Below are positions 38,706-47,187 of a DNA stretch of 64,000 bases, in pieces. Each line of letters starts with the position of its first letter. Position 1 is the first letter of the stretch. Origin of the DNA: CAVVZJ01 sp963752755 (GTDB taxonomy: Bacteria > Planctomycetota > Planctomycetia > Isosphaerales > Isosphaeraceae); contig CAVVZJ010000011.1 in assembly GCA_963752755.1 (NCBI GenBank), positions 124,001 to 188,000 on the forward strand. Direction: 5' to 3'. The notes below the pieces were generated by a model. That model did no database searches, was not told where the DNA came from, and worked only from the letters and a program-made list of their open reading frames with translations. The position numbers and the translations under genes were made by a program.

Positions 38706-39923
38706 TTAAAGATTTGCGTATTCCGAAAAGCCGAGCACTCTCCTCACCTCCGCCGCGCTCGTCTTCCCGGCTTCGACAGCCTCCGCGGCACGTTGCCATC
38801 GGGTCCTCATGCCGGCCGCGATCGCCTCGGCTTCGAGGGCGGGCACGTCCGCGCGGTCCAGCAGGGCATGACCGAACCCGCCAGCAGACGGGTCGAGGCA
38901 TTCGGCCAGCACAAAACGCCCCTGGTAGCCCGTGCCGCCGCAGGCGTCGCAGCCGACGGGCACGCGAGCCTGCAAGACCGTCAGCCCGAGGTAGCGGAGC
39001 GGGTCGGTTTCCTCGCGGGCACAGGTACAGAGCCGTCGGACCAGCCGCTGGCAGACGACTGCGAGCAGGCCGCTTCGGAGCACATACGGCTCGATCCCCA
39101 TGTCGAGCAAACGCCCCACAACTCCCGCGGCGCTACCGGCGTGGAAGGTGCTCAACACGAGGTGGCCCGTCAGCGATGCCCCGAACGCGCCTTCGGCCGT
39201 GGCCCGGTCGCGAACCTCGCCGACGCCAATGACTTCGGGGTCCTGACGCATCAGTGATCGCAGGCCCGTCGCCAGGTCGAACCCGGCCGCCGGGTTCACC
39301 TGCGACTGGGCCACGCCCGTCACCGCCGACTCGATGGGGTCTTCCAGCGTCGCCAGGCTCCGACGCCCCCCCGTCGCCGCAGCCAGCTCCCGGAGGCAGG
39401 CATAGAGCGTCGTTGTCTTGCCCGCTCCTGCCGGACCGGCCAGGAGGATGGCGCCGGAGGTCTCGCCGAGACGGCGTTCCAGGTCGTCGTGGATCTCCTC
39501 GGGGAACCCCAGGTCGGCCAGCCTTCGGTATCGCCCCGGGTCAGCGAAGAGCCGAACGACCACCTTCTCGCCGAAGAGTGTCGGGAACGTGCTCACCCGC
39601 ATCTCCACCGCACCGGGCGTTCCCCGGATGCGCCCTTCCTGGGGCACATCGTTGCGATAGGTGAGCAGGTCCGCCATCACCTTTAACCGGGCTGCGACGT
39701 TCGGCGTCAGGATCGCCGGCAACGTGGTGATGTGTTGCAGCACGCCGTCGATCCGCCACCGCATCTCCAACCCTTCGGCCGCGGGCGTCAGATGCACGTC
39801 GCTTGCCCGGTCCCGCCGGGCCTCGGCCAGGGCCAGGTCCACCAGCTCCGTCACATACTTCGGCGACTTCGGCTCCAAGGTCGCCAGGCCGCGACGGAAC
39901 GTGTCACCCAGGGCTTCCGTCAC
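38706..39923 (-). CDS. GspE-type secretion ATPase, short form
   Basis: 405 aa, GTG start with GGAGGACAG upstream. Walker A AGPAGAGKTTTLYACLREL, Asp box and Walker B (SLMRQDPEVIGVGEVRDRAT), and the His box GHLVLSTFHAGSAAG are intact. It lacks the N-terminal MshEN/GspEN domain, and the zinc motif is reduced to CDACGGTGYQGR. It powers the assembly platform formed by GspF. The IS701 right end abuts its stop codon. Confidence 0.9.
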   Translation of the reverse strand: MTEALGDTFRRGLATLEPKSPKYVTELVDLALAEARRDRASDVHLTPAAEGLEMRWRIDGVLQHITTLPAILTPNVAARLKVMADLLTYRNDVPQEGRIRGTPGAVEMRVSTFPTLFGEKVVVRLFADPGRYRRLADLGFPEEIHDDLERRLGETSGAILLAGPAGAGKTTTLYACLRELAAATGGRRSLATLEDPIESAVTGVAQSQVNPAAGFDLATGLRSLMRQDPEVIGVGEVRDRATAEGAFGASLTGHLVLSTFHAGSAAGVVGRLLDMGIEPYVLRSGLLAVVCQRLVRRLCTCAREETDPLRYLGLTVLQARVPVGCDACGGTGYQGRFVLAECLDPSAGGFGHALLDRADVPALEAEAIAAGMRTRWQRAAEAVEAGKTSAAEVRRVLGFSEYANL

Positions 39924-39951
39924 GGTCTGTCCTCCGACTCGTGATTGTTTC

Positions 39952-40428
39952 TCAACTCCGCGCCATCTCCTGCAATTTTCGCAGCAACATAATTTCTCCG
40001 GTATGACACGCCTCGTCGTGTAAACCGTGGATGATCGTCGCCTGCACCGTCGGCCTCGTCCCGCTCGCCGGTGCCCGCGATAGATCCTCGGGCGTCAGCG
40101 ATGCAAACACCGCTCGCAACCGTTCCTGCTGACTCTGGAGTTCCAACACGACCTCCTCCAGAGTCGGCCATTGTTCGGCGGGGACGGTCGCCGGTTTACT
40201 CTCCCAGCTAAACATCGCGAACCAGCTTTCCCGCTCCTCCGGCGGTCGTCCTAGTGCCCCCATCGCCAGCCGCTCGACGACGATGTAAGCATGTCCGGCG
40301 TGCCAGAGAATCGTATTTTGAAGACCCTCCGGCGCCCAACGCGCCTGCTCGGGACCCACGCCATTGAGAACTCGGAGCATCTTGCCCCGGATCTCGTCGA
40401 GCATCGTCACCAGTGCATTTTCACTCAT
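39952..40428 (-). CDS. DinB-family protein
   Basis: 158 aa. DinB-like His motifs are visible: NTILWHAGHAYIVVERLA and IIHGLHDEACHTGEIMLL, the metal triad of DinB/YfiT four-helix proteins. The start ATG 40428 is chosen because upstream codons read poorly. Such proteins are putative metal-dependent transferases using small thiols; the substrate here is unknown. Confidence 0.8.
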   Translation of the reverse strand: MSENALVTMLDEIRGKMLRVLNGVGPEQARWAPEGLQNTILWHAGHAYIVVERLAMGALGRPPEERESWFAMFSWESKPATVPAEQWPTLEEVVLELQSQQERLRAVFASLTPEDLSRAPASGTRPTVQATIIHGLHDEACHTGEIMLLRKLQEMARS

Positions 40429-40492
40429 CTCGGAGTCTCTCCAACTTGAAAGTCGCAATGATCTCCGCCCAGTGCCTTGCGGATTGCCGATG

Positions 40493-40840
40493 TCATCTCC
40501 CCTCGCAGCCAGGGGCGACCCTGTACCGGTTGTTCCGGTTCGTGTCGCTCTCGGCGATCGCCTTCTCGGTGGGGACGTCGCCGGTGGCACACTCACCGTA
40601 GTCAACGGCCATCTCGATCGCCTCCGGCTGGAGTTTCTGGGCGAGAAACTGGTAATCGACGTATGACTCGCTCGGCAACAGGATCAACTTCGCCGGTCCG
40701 AGGTCGAGGGCCGGCACGTCGACTGTGGCCCCGGCGTCGGATCGCATTTGCCAGCGCAGGACAAGTGCGGCGAGGCACTCTCCGACCTCCGCTCCCCGAC
40801 TGCGGCTTCTGATCCCCACAATCGCCAACCCCCCCAAGGC
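40493..40840 (-). pseudogene. Fragment resembling the C-terminus of a neutral ceramidase-like protein
   Basis: The readable part is LDLGPAKLILLPSESYVDYQ and FLAQKLQPEAIEMAVDYGEC followed by ATGDVPTEKAIAESDTN. This resembles the C-terminal strand-helix block of neutral/alkaline ceramidase-like planctomycete enzymes (LP.E.FV.YQ, YG..A.G..PTE.A), which are ~450 residues long. Only ~115 residues exist here and no ATG precedes them. It is probably a remnant; recognition rests on remembered family motifs. Confidence 0.45.
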
Positions 40841-40865
40841 CCCAGCGCTTGGCCACGGCTCCAGT

Positions 40866-41276
40866 TCATCGCTCGACCTCCTCCTCCGGCATGATCACGG
40901 GGAACCCCACCGGGGCCTCGTCCTCCGGATCACCGTTGTAGTTCACCGTGATCTCCTCTCCGGGCTCGATATCACGCAAGGCCGTAAAAATCTTCGTCTG
41001 TTTGCCGATGTCGTCGTACCGCGCGTTCGGCCGGTACGAATGGTTGTATAAAGAACCGTAACCGAGTGCGAGCGCCACCGACCGCCGGCTCCACGTGAAG
41101 ATATATTGTGTCAGCCTCCCCACGTCGGTGTTCTCCTCCACCTCCTCCAAGGGCAGCACGATCACCGGCACCTTCTCAATTACCTCTCCTTCCCGGATCA
41201 GTCGCCTCGCGAAAACTCCCCTTCCCTTCCCCTTGATCCACTTGACCTCGATCGCCTCGGAATGCGTGAACCCCAC
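40866..41276 (-). CDS. SET-domain protein
   Basis: 136 aa from GTG 41276, which has GGGGAGG eight bases upstream; a longer frame to 41348 would overlap the next gene. KGKGRGVFARRLIREGEV, YGSLYNHSYRPNARYDD and ALRDIEPGEEITVNYNGD are the SET motifs, including the NH and GEE(I)T.NY catalytic signatures. SET proteins methylate Lys using S-adenosylmethionine. The 3' end contains acidic residues and no post-SET Cys cluster. Confidence 0.9.
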   Translation of the reverse strand: MGFTHSEAIEVKWIKGKGRGVFARRLIREGEVIEKVPVIVLPLEEVEENTDVGRLTQYIFTWSRRSVALALGYGSLYNHSYRPNARYDDIGKQTKIFTALRDIEPGEEITVNYNGDPEDEAPVGFPVIMPEEEVER

Positions 41277-41319
41277 CGCAAGAGCCTCCCCACTCCGCCG
41301 CCGTCGCGGCGCTTTTCCG

Positions 41320-41880
41320 TCAGACCTCGAACAGCTTCGCCACTTCACAACGAAACCCCGGCAGCACGTCCTCGCCGTCGAGCGTGTCTCCCACCCGCAG
41401 CCAGGCGGCGGAGCCGTTGCGGCGAATGGCCTGGACCGTCCGCGTTTCGGGGTTCGCCACCCAGATCAGGGGTACGCCCGCCGCGAGGAAGTCCTCGATC
41501 TTTTCGAGCAGATCGGTCGCGGAGTCATTCGGCGAGACAACCTCAACGACCAGGTCCGGCGTAACCCGCGAGTGTCCCTCGGCTGGCCCGTCAGGCGGCA
41601 AGCGATCCTTGCGAGTGAATGAGACGTCCGGAATCCGGACCTTTTTCGGATCATCCGGGAAGATCTGGTAGCTGCCCTGGGAGCCGTTCACCAGTCCAAG
41701 ATCCTTTTCTCGGACGAGATTCCAGATCAAGGCGAGTAACTGAGTGGCGACCGCGTCGGATTTCTGACCCATCGGTTCCCGCTCCACCAGTTGCCCACGG
41801 ATCAGTTCCGGCATCGGCCGGTCGGTGAGCCCGAGCAGGTCCTCCGGGTTGACCTCGGCCCGTTCGATCGTGGCGGCCAT
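41320..41880 (-). CDS. Uma2-family (PD-(D/E)XK-like) protein
   Basis: 186 aa. GVPLIWVANPETRTVQAIRR, RVTPDLVVEVVSPNDSATDL, KVRIPDVSFTRKDRL and AEGHSRVTPDLVVEV are typical Uma2 blocks, including the P-D and V-V-E-V-V-S-P motif that forms the nuclease-like acid pair. Uma2 proteins are abundant in cyanobacteria and planctomycetes and their biochemistry is unresolved. The start ATG 41880 is unambiguous. Confidence 0.9.
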   Translation of the reverse strand: MAATIERAEVNPEDLLGLTDRPMPELIRGQLVEREPMGQKSDAVATQLLALIWNLVREKDLGLVNGSQGSYQIFPDDPKKVRIPDVSFTRKDRLPPDGPAEGHSRVTPDLVVEVVSPNDSATDLLEKIEDFLAAGVPLIWVANPETRTVQAIRRNGSAAWLRVGDTLDGEDVLPGFRCEVAKLFEV

Positions 41881-41969
41881 CGGCGCGAACCTCCGTTGCC
41901 GTAGGGCGTAAGATTACCGGATAATACCACGATCGGACTCGCCGCGTCTCTCGACCAAGGCCCTTCCCC

Positions 41970-44039
41970 ATGTCGCTCGACATCCTCGACCCGCCGCCGT
42001 GCTCAATCCGTCGAGTCGAGGCGAACGTTGCCCCGACAATGCTGCCCGTCCTGCCGTCGATCCCGGCGGAGCGCCCCCCTTTGCCGATGACCCGCGCCGA
42101 GATGGAGGCCCGCGGCTGGGACGAGGTCGATGTCGTCTTCGTCACCGGCGACGCCTACGTCGATCACCCCTCCTTCGCCAACGGTATTCTGGCCCGCGTG
42201 CTGGAGGCGGCCGGATTCCGGGTCGCCGTGCTGGCGCAGCCGGACTGGAAGAGTGCCGAACCGTGGCGGACCTTCGGCCGTCCTCGCCTGTTCTTCGCCG
42301 TCAGTGCGGGGAACATGGACAGCATGATCAACCACTACACGGCCAACAAGAAGGTCCGCAACGACGATGCATACAGCCCCGGTGGCCGGATTGGTCTCCG
42401 TCCCGACCGCGCTACCCTGCCTTACTGCCAGCGCTCCCGCGAAGCCTTCCCCGGCGTTCCCGTGATCGCGGGGGGCGTCGAGGCGAGTTTGCGACGACTG
42501 GCTCACTTCGACTACTGGTCCGACACCGTCAAGCGCTCCATCCTCCTCGACAGCAAGGCCGACCTCGTCGTCTTCGGCATGGGCGAGCAGCCGATCGTCA
42601 CGATCGCTCAGCGCCTCGCCAACGGCGAATCGGTCAAGGACCTCCGCGACATGCGCGGCGTCGCCTACGCCCTCGGCGCCCGCGAGGAACCGCCCGCCGA
42701 CGCCTTCGTGATCCCCTCCTTTGAGGAGATCAAGGCCGACAAGCACAAGTTCGCCCTCGCGACGAAGATCATCCACCAGGAAACCAACCCGCTCAACGCC
42801 CGCCGCCTCGTCCAGTACCACGACCGCCAGGCCGTCGTCTGCAACCCGCCGACCTTGCCGATCAGCCAGGAGGACATGGACAGGATCTACGGCCTGCCTT
42901 ACACCCGACGCGCCCACCCGTCCTACCGCGAGCCGATCCCCGCCTTCGAGGCGATCAAGGACTCCGTCACGATCATGCGCGGCTGCTTCGGCGGCTGCAC
43001 CTTCTGCTCGATCACGGCCCATCAAGGCCGGATCATCCAGTCGCGCTCCCAGGAGTCAATTCTCGGTGAGTTGCAGCAACTTGGCCACGATCCCGAGTTC
43101 AAGGGTATCGTCTCCGACATCGGCGGCCCGACGGCCAACATGTACCAGATGCGCTGCACCCGCCCCGACGTCGAAGCGAAGTGCAAGCGCCTCTCCTGCG
43201 TCCATCCCAAACTCTGCAAGCTTCTGGGGACCGACCACGGGCCGCTCGTGGAGTTGATGAAGAAGTCGCGCGACGTTGAGGGCATCCGCAAAGTGCTGGT
43301 GGCCTCGGGTGTCCGGATGGACCTTGCCCAGCTCTCGCCCGAGTACCTGGAGGAACTCGCGACGCACCACGTCGGTGGCCACCTCAAGGTTGCTCCCGAG
43401 CACACCGAACCCGACGTGCTCGCCTTGATGAAGAAGCCAGAAATCAACGATTACAAACGTTTTGACGACGCCTTCCGCTCCGCCAGTGCCCGCGGCGGCA
43501 AACCGAAGCAGTACACCGTCCCTTACTTTATCGCCTCGCACCCTGGCAGCGATCTGGACGCGATGATCGACCTGGCCATCTTCCTCAAGCGCAACGGCTA
43601 CCGCCCTGACCAGGTTCAAGACTTCATCCCCGCGCCCTTCGACATCGCCACTTGCATGTACCACACCGGCCTCGACCCGTTCACCGGCCAGGAGGTCTTC
43701 GTCGCGAAGAAGCTGCACGACCGCAAGCTCCAGCGCGCTCTCTTGCAGTTCTTCAAGCCGGAGAATTACTTCGAGGTCCGCGAGGCTTTGCTCAAGGCCG
43801 GTCGCGGCGACCTGATCGGCTCCGGTTGCGATGCATTGATCCCCGCCCAGCCCCCCAAGGCTGCCCTTCGCGCCCGGATGGAGCGCGCCGGCAAGGCGCT
43901 CACCGAAGGCAACTACGTCCACACCATCGAGGCCAGCAAGGCCGGGTCGTCCTCCGAGCGGAAGAATCGCCACCCCCGATCCGCATCCTCCGCCGGCTAC
44001 CGGCCCGGTCGCAAGGGGGCTCGTCGTCGGGGGCATTGA
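41970..44039 (+). CDS. YgiQ-family radical SAM protein
   Basis: 689 aa. The N-terminal B12-binding-like domain starts DEVDVVFVTGDAYVDHPSFA. The radical SAM motif is IMRGCFGGCTFCSITAHQGR (CxxxCxxC). Later blocks (LKVAPEHTEPDVLALMKKPE, LQFFKPENYFEVREALLKAG, MYHTGLDPFTGQEVFV) match YgiQ. The substrate of YgiQ is unknown. The basic C-terminus (RKNRHPRSASS) is common. The frame is intact. Confidence 0.95.
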   Translation: MSLDILDPPPCSIRRVEANVAPTMLPVLPSIPAERPPLPMTRAEMEARGWDEVDVVFVTGDAYVDHPSFANGILARVLEAAGFRVAVLAQPDWKSAEPWRTFGRPRLFFAVSAGNMDSMINHYTANKKVRNDDAYSPGGRIGLRPDRATLPYCQRSREAFPGVPVIAGGVEASLRRLAHFDYWSDTVKRSILLDSKADLVVFGMGEQPIVTIAQRLANGESVKDLRDMRGVAYALGAREEPPADAFVIPSFEEIKADKHKFALATKIIHQETNPLNARRLVQYHDRQAVVCNPPTLPISQEDMDRIYGLPYTRRAHPSYREPIPAFEAIKDSVTIMRGCFGGCTFCSITAHQGRIIQSRSQESILGELQQLGHDPEFKGIVSDIGGPTANMYQMRCTRPDVEAKCKRLSCVHPKLCKLLGTDHGPLVELMKKSRDVEGIRKVLVASGVRMDLAQLSPEYLEELATHHVGGHLKVAPEHTEPDVLALMKKPEINDYKRFDDAFRSASARGGKPKQYTVPYFIASHPGSDLDAMIDLAIFLKRNGYRPDQVQDFIPAPFDIATCMYHTGLDPFTGQEVFVAKKLHDRKLQRALLQFFKPENYFEVREALLKAGRGDLIGSGCDALIPAQPPKAALRARMERAGKALTEGNYVHTIEASKAGSSSERKNRHPRSASSAGYRPGRKGARRRGH

Positions 44040-44184
44040 TCGGATCAGCTCGAAGCAGCCGACTGGAACACGGGTCGCTTGCCGGGTAGGCTAGACTTGC
44101 GCGTGGCCCGGGACAACGGGAGCCCAGTTCGTTCGGAGGGCCGACCGGGGCGGATGAGGAGGGCGCCGGGGACCGGTGGCCGCG

Positions 44185-44346
44185 ATGGGCAGTCGAGGTC
44201 GATTCTTTCGGACGCGGGACCGGCAGTCCTATAAGGCCTCCGAGGTCGTCGGGCTCTTTGTCCTGAGCATTATCGGCGGCATGATCCTCAGCGGAGTTGC
44301 CATCGCTATCGACTTCCTCCTCAAACGATTTTTCGGAACCGGCTGA
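44185..44346 (+). CDS. Small single-span membrane protein, 53 aa
   Basis: MGSRGRFFRTRDRQSYKASE followed by a hydrophobic helix VVGLFVLSIIGGMILSGVAI and a basic tail LLKRFFGTG. Positive ends and one helix fit a small inner-membrane protein. No family is recognised. It is in the same direction as, and 45 bases before, the VWA gene. Confidence 0.55.
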   Translation: MGSRGRFFRTRDRQSYKASEVVGLFVLSIIGGMILSGVAIAIDFLLKRFFGTG

Positions 44347-44391
44347 CCAGAACGTTCCATCGAGAACCGTCCACCTGTCGGAGGGTCCGAG

Positions 44392-45081
44392 ATGACGAGC
44401 CGACGGCGACCCCTTTTCGTGCTCCTCGTCCTCGCCGCTGGCCTCGGAATGGCCCCGTGGCCGGTCGCGGCCCAGGAGGTGATTGTCGAGCCTTCGAAGC
44501 CAGGCGACAAGACCTCCGAACTGCTCCGTCCGCCCGGCTCCGACCCGTACTCGCCGATCGACTGGAGCCAGGTTCCCCCCTGGCGTCAAACTTCATTCTT
44601 CGGCGTCCGGGCGCAGGGGACGTTCTTCATTTACGTCGTCGATTGCTCCGGCAGCATGGGCGACCGCCAGCGCCTCGTTCGCGCCAAGGCGGAGCTTCGC
44701 CGGGCCGTGGCGAAGCTCCGGTTTCCGCAACGCTACATGGTCATCTTCTACAACGACCGCCCCGTTCCCATGCCCGAAGGCATTCCCGTCTCTGCCAGTC
44801 CGAAAGCCCGCTCGAAGACCTTCGCCTGGCTGAACCTTGTGGACGCTGAGGGTGAAACCGACCCCCGATCCGCCATGCGGATGGCCCTCTCTCTTCGCCC
44901 CGACGCCGTCTTCCTCCTCTCCGACGGCGCCTATCCCCACGGTTCCGCCGAGGCGATCGCCCAGACCAACAAGCGCCTGACCCCCATCCATTGCGTCGAC
45001 CTCTCCGGCGGTGCCGCCGGAGACGACCTCAAGCAAATCGCCCACGACTCCCGCGGCCAGTACGCCTCGGCCGGCCGGTAG
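44392..45081 (+). CDS. Secreted VWA-domain protein
   Basis: 229 aa with a signal peptide (RRPLFVLLVLAAGLGMAPWP, cleavage near VAAQ). The VWA domain starts TFFIYVVDCSGSMGDRQR, a MIDAS motif DxSxS, and GETDPRSAMRMALSLRPDAV carries the Thr/Asp contacts. FLLSDGAYPHG completes the site. It should bind a metal and a protein partner outside the cytosol. Confidence 0.85.
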   Translation: MTSRRRPLFVLLVLAAGLGMAPWPVAAQEVIVEPSKPGDKTSELLRPPGSDPYSPIDWSQVPPWRQTSFFGVRAQGTFFIYVVDCSGSMGDRQRLVRAKAELRRAVAKLRFPQRYMVIFYNDRPVPMPEGIPVSASPKARSKTFAWLNLVDAEGETDPRSAMRMALSLRPDAVFLLSDGAYPHGSAEAIAQTNKRLTPIHCVDLSGGAAGDDLKQIAHDSRGQYASAGR

Positions 45082-45114
45082 TGCCTGTGAGGGAACAGCC
45101 AGAGGGAAAACGGG

Positions 45115-45627
45115 ATGGCGCCCGAGCGTTCATCTTTCCGCATCCGGATTGCCGGGCTGCTGGGATTCATCCTGGTGTCCGGACTGATCTTCGCTGCGCT
45201 CCACTCGGGTTCGAATGATGCGTTCAAGCTGGCCTACACCCTGACGTTCTTCGTCCTCGTATATGGGACAATCGCGGCCCGCTATCGCGATGCTTTCTGG
45301 CATGGCTTCGCCATCGCGGGTGTGGCTTACTTCCTCATCGGCTTCGGGCCCTGGATCAACACACCCACCAGGTTGAATCCCCCTCACGGCGCGGTGAACC
45401 GGAGCCTCGCCACCTCGGTGATCCTGGAGTTTCTCCCCGCCATCATGACCGCAATGGACGGTCCGCCCCCATTCCGAAACCCGAGGCCGATCAACCCTGC
45501 AGCGACGATGAAGTACGAACTCCGCTTGGCCAATCGCGCTGGGATCGGTCACTGTGTATTGACACTCCTGTTCGCCCTCGGCGGGGGCTCGGTCTCTCGT
45601 GCCCTCGCCCGGCGGCCGCGGGGTTGA
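45115..45627 (+). CDS. Hypothetical membrane protein, 170 aa
   Basis: Hydrophobic segments are visible at IAGLLGFILVSGLIFAALHS, LAYTLTFFVLVYGTIAARY, FAIAGVAYFLIGFGPWI and IGHCVLTLLFALGGGSV. Between the last two is a soluble loop (INTPTRLNPPHGAVNRSLAT). I do not recognise a family. The same direction as, and 34 bases after, the VWA gene suggests cotranscription. Confidence 0.6.
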   Translation: MAPERSSFRIRIAGLLGFILVSGLIFAALHSGSNDAFKLAYTLTFFVLVYGTIAARYRDAFWHGFAIAGVAYFLIGFGPWINTPTRLNPPHGAVNRSLATSVILEFLPAIMTAMDGPPPFRNPRPINPAATMKYELRLANRAGIGHCVLTLLFALGGGSVSRALARRPRG

Positions 45628-45649
45628 GGGGGAAATCCCGCTCGGAAAT

Positions 45650-46990
45650 TCACAACCTCCTGGGCGATCCGATCCGGGATGACTCCCCCTCCCCACGTCC
45701 TGGCGCGAGCGTTCGTGCCCGCGCGGCGGCGGCCAGCCAGCGGGGAGTGCCGGGGAAGAGGCGAACGCCCGAAGACTCGGTGGCCGATTCGGGACGGAAG
45801 GCAACGAGCAGCACCACCAGCACCGCGGTGTCGATCACCAGCGGCACGAGGAAGACCGCCGCCGAGGCCCCGCCCGCCCGCGACACCACCTCGCCGGCCA
45901 GGAGGCTCCCCACGAGCACGCCCAGGCCGGTCGTTGCCATCAGGTAAAGACCCTGAGCGCTGCCGCGGAGTTGGGGAGGCGCGTGGCGGTCGAGGAACAT
46001 GGGGCCGGCGATGTGAAAGAACGCGATCGCCAGGCCCTGTACCGGCAGGCCGATCAGACCCAGAGGCAAGGGAAGGCGGAGCGTCAGCAGGGCGTAATAC
46101 GCGACCCAGGCGACGATCCCGAGCGCGAGTGTCCCCCGATGTCCGAGGGTGCCGAGCACGCGTGGCAACACGAAAAGGCAGAGGATCTCCAGGACTTGCC
46201 CGAGCGACATCGCCGCCCCGATCCAGGCTCTCGGCAAGCCCCGCACGGCGAGGTGGGCCGGCACGACCTGATAGACGAACGGTGTCGTCAGGCTCACGCC
46301 GAACGCCAGAGCCAGGAACAGTCCCACTGACGGTCGCCGCGTCAGCCCGCGGACCTCGGAGAAGTTGATCCTCCGACGACCGCCCGCTGGCGCCTCGCCG
46401 CGACCGAGCGGCGGTGTGTGGGGTAAGAATATCCAGCAGTAAGCCGAGAGGCACGCCGAGACGGCCGCCGCGACCCAGAAGGCTTCGTAAGCCCCCTGGC
46501 CGGCGCGAGTTGTGCCGTGCAGGGCCATCGCCGTGGAGACGACCCAGCCGATTGCCATCCAGCCGACGGTTCCCCAGAGTCGAACCCCACCGAACTGGTC
46601 GGCGGGTCGCTCCAGGTTGCGGAAGGCCAGCGCACTGCTCAGACCAAGGCCGGGAGCCGTCAGGAGCCAGTAAACCAGAAAGAGGGCGAACAACGGGCCC
46701 GCGCCCGTTACCCAGCCCGTGCCGATCCAGGCGAGCAGGCCGGTCCCCAGGGCGTAGATCAAAGCCAGCAGGCGTTGCATCGGCATGAGCCGGTCAGCGA
46801 CCTGGCCGGCACCGAGCGGGGTCAAGAGGGCCGCGATGGCGAGGGTAGCGAAGATCGCTCCGCGGGCGCGGCCGTCGATCTGCAGGTCCTGGAGGTGGAC
46901 GGCCAGGAGCGGCCACCACGCCCCTTGGACGGCGTACACTCCGGCCATCATTCCTGAGAGTCGTCTCCGGACCCCGCCCCGCGATGCCAT
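45650..46990 (-). CDS. MFS transporter, nucleoside:H+ symporter-like
   Basis: 446 aa with about 12 helices: YAVQGAWWPLLAVHLQDLQI, FATLAIAALLTPLGAGQVAD, PLFALFLVYWLLTAPGLGLS, LWGTVGWMAIGWVVSTAMAL, FFHIAGPMFLDRHAPPQLRG and GLYLMATTGLGVLVGSLLAG. The block FRNLERPADQFGGVRLWGTV is the signature of the Nuc_H_symport subgroup (NupG/XapB). It may import nucleosides with protons, although planctomycete members are uncharacterised. The C-terminal tail is low-complexity. Confidence 0.8.
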   Translation of the reverse strand: MASRGGVRRRLSGMMAGVYAVQGAWWPLLAVHLQDLQIDGRARGAIFATLAIAALLTPLGAGQVADRLMPMQRLLALIYALGTGLLAWIGTGWVTGAGPLFALFLVYWLLTAPGLGLSSALAFRNLERPADQFGGVRLWGTVGWMAIGWVVSTAMALHGTTRAGQGAYEAFWVAAAVSACLSAYCWIFLPHTPPLGRGEAPAGGRRRINFSEVRGLTRRPSVGLFLALAFGVSLTTPFVYQVVPAHLAVRGLPRAWIGAAMSLGQVLEILCLFVLPRVLGTLGHRGTLALGIVAWVAYYALLTLRLPLPLGLIGLPVQGLAIAFFHIAGPMFLDRHAPPQLRGSAQGLYLMATTGLGVLVGSLLAGEVVSRAGGASAAVFLVPLVIDTAVLVVLLVAFRPESATESSGVRLFPGTPRWLAAAARARTLAPGRGEGESSRIGSPRRL

Positions 46991-47187
46991 GGACTGCTCC
47001 CGTTGACCCCTCTGGAGGGATCGGATTCACCACGTCGGTCGACCTTCCCAGCGGTCCCGATCGAGCGGGCAAGCCGATCCGATATGGGCCATTCTACCGG
47101 GACGATCCAGCCCCTTTGCGGCCATCCTGCGAAGCATCGGGGAAGCGTCGAGGAGAGGCTCCAACGCCGTTCCGATCCAGGTCGGGT

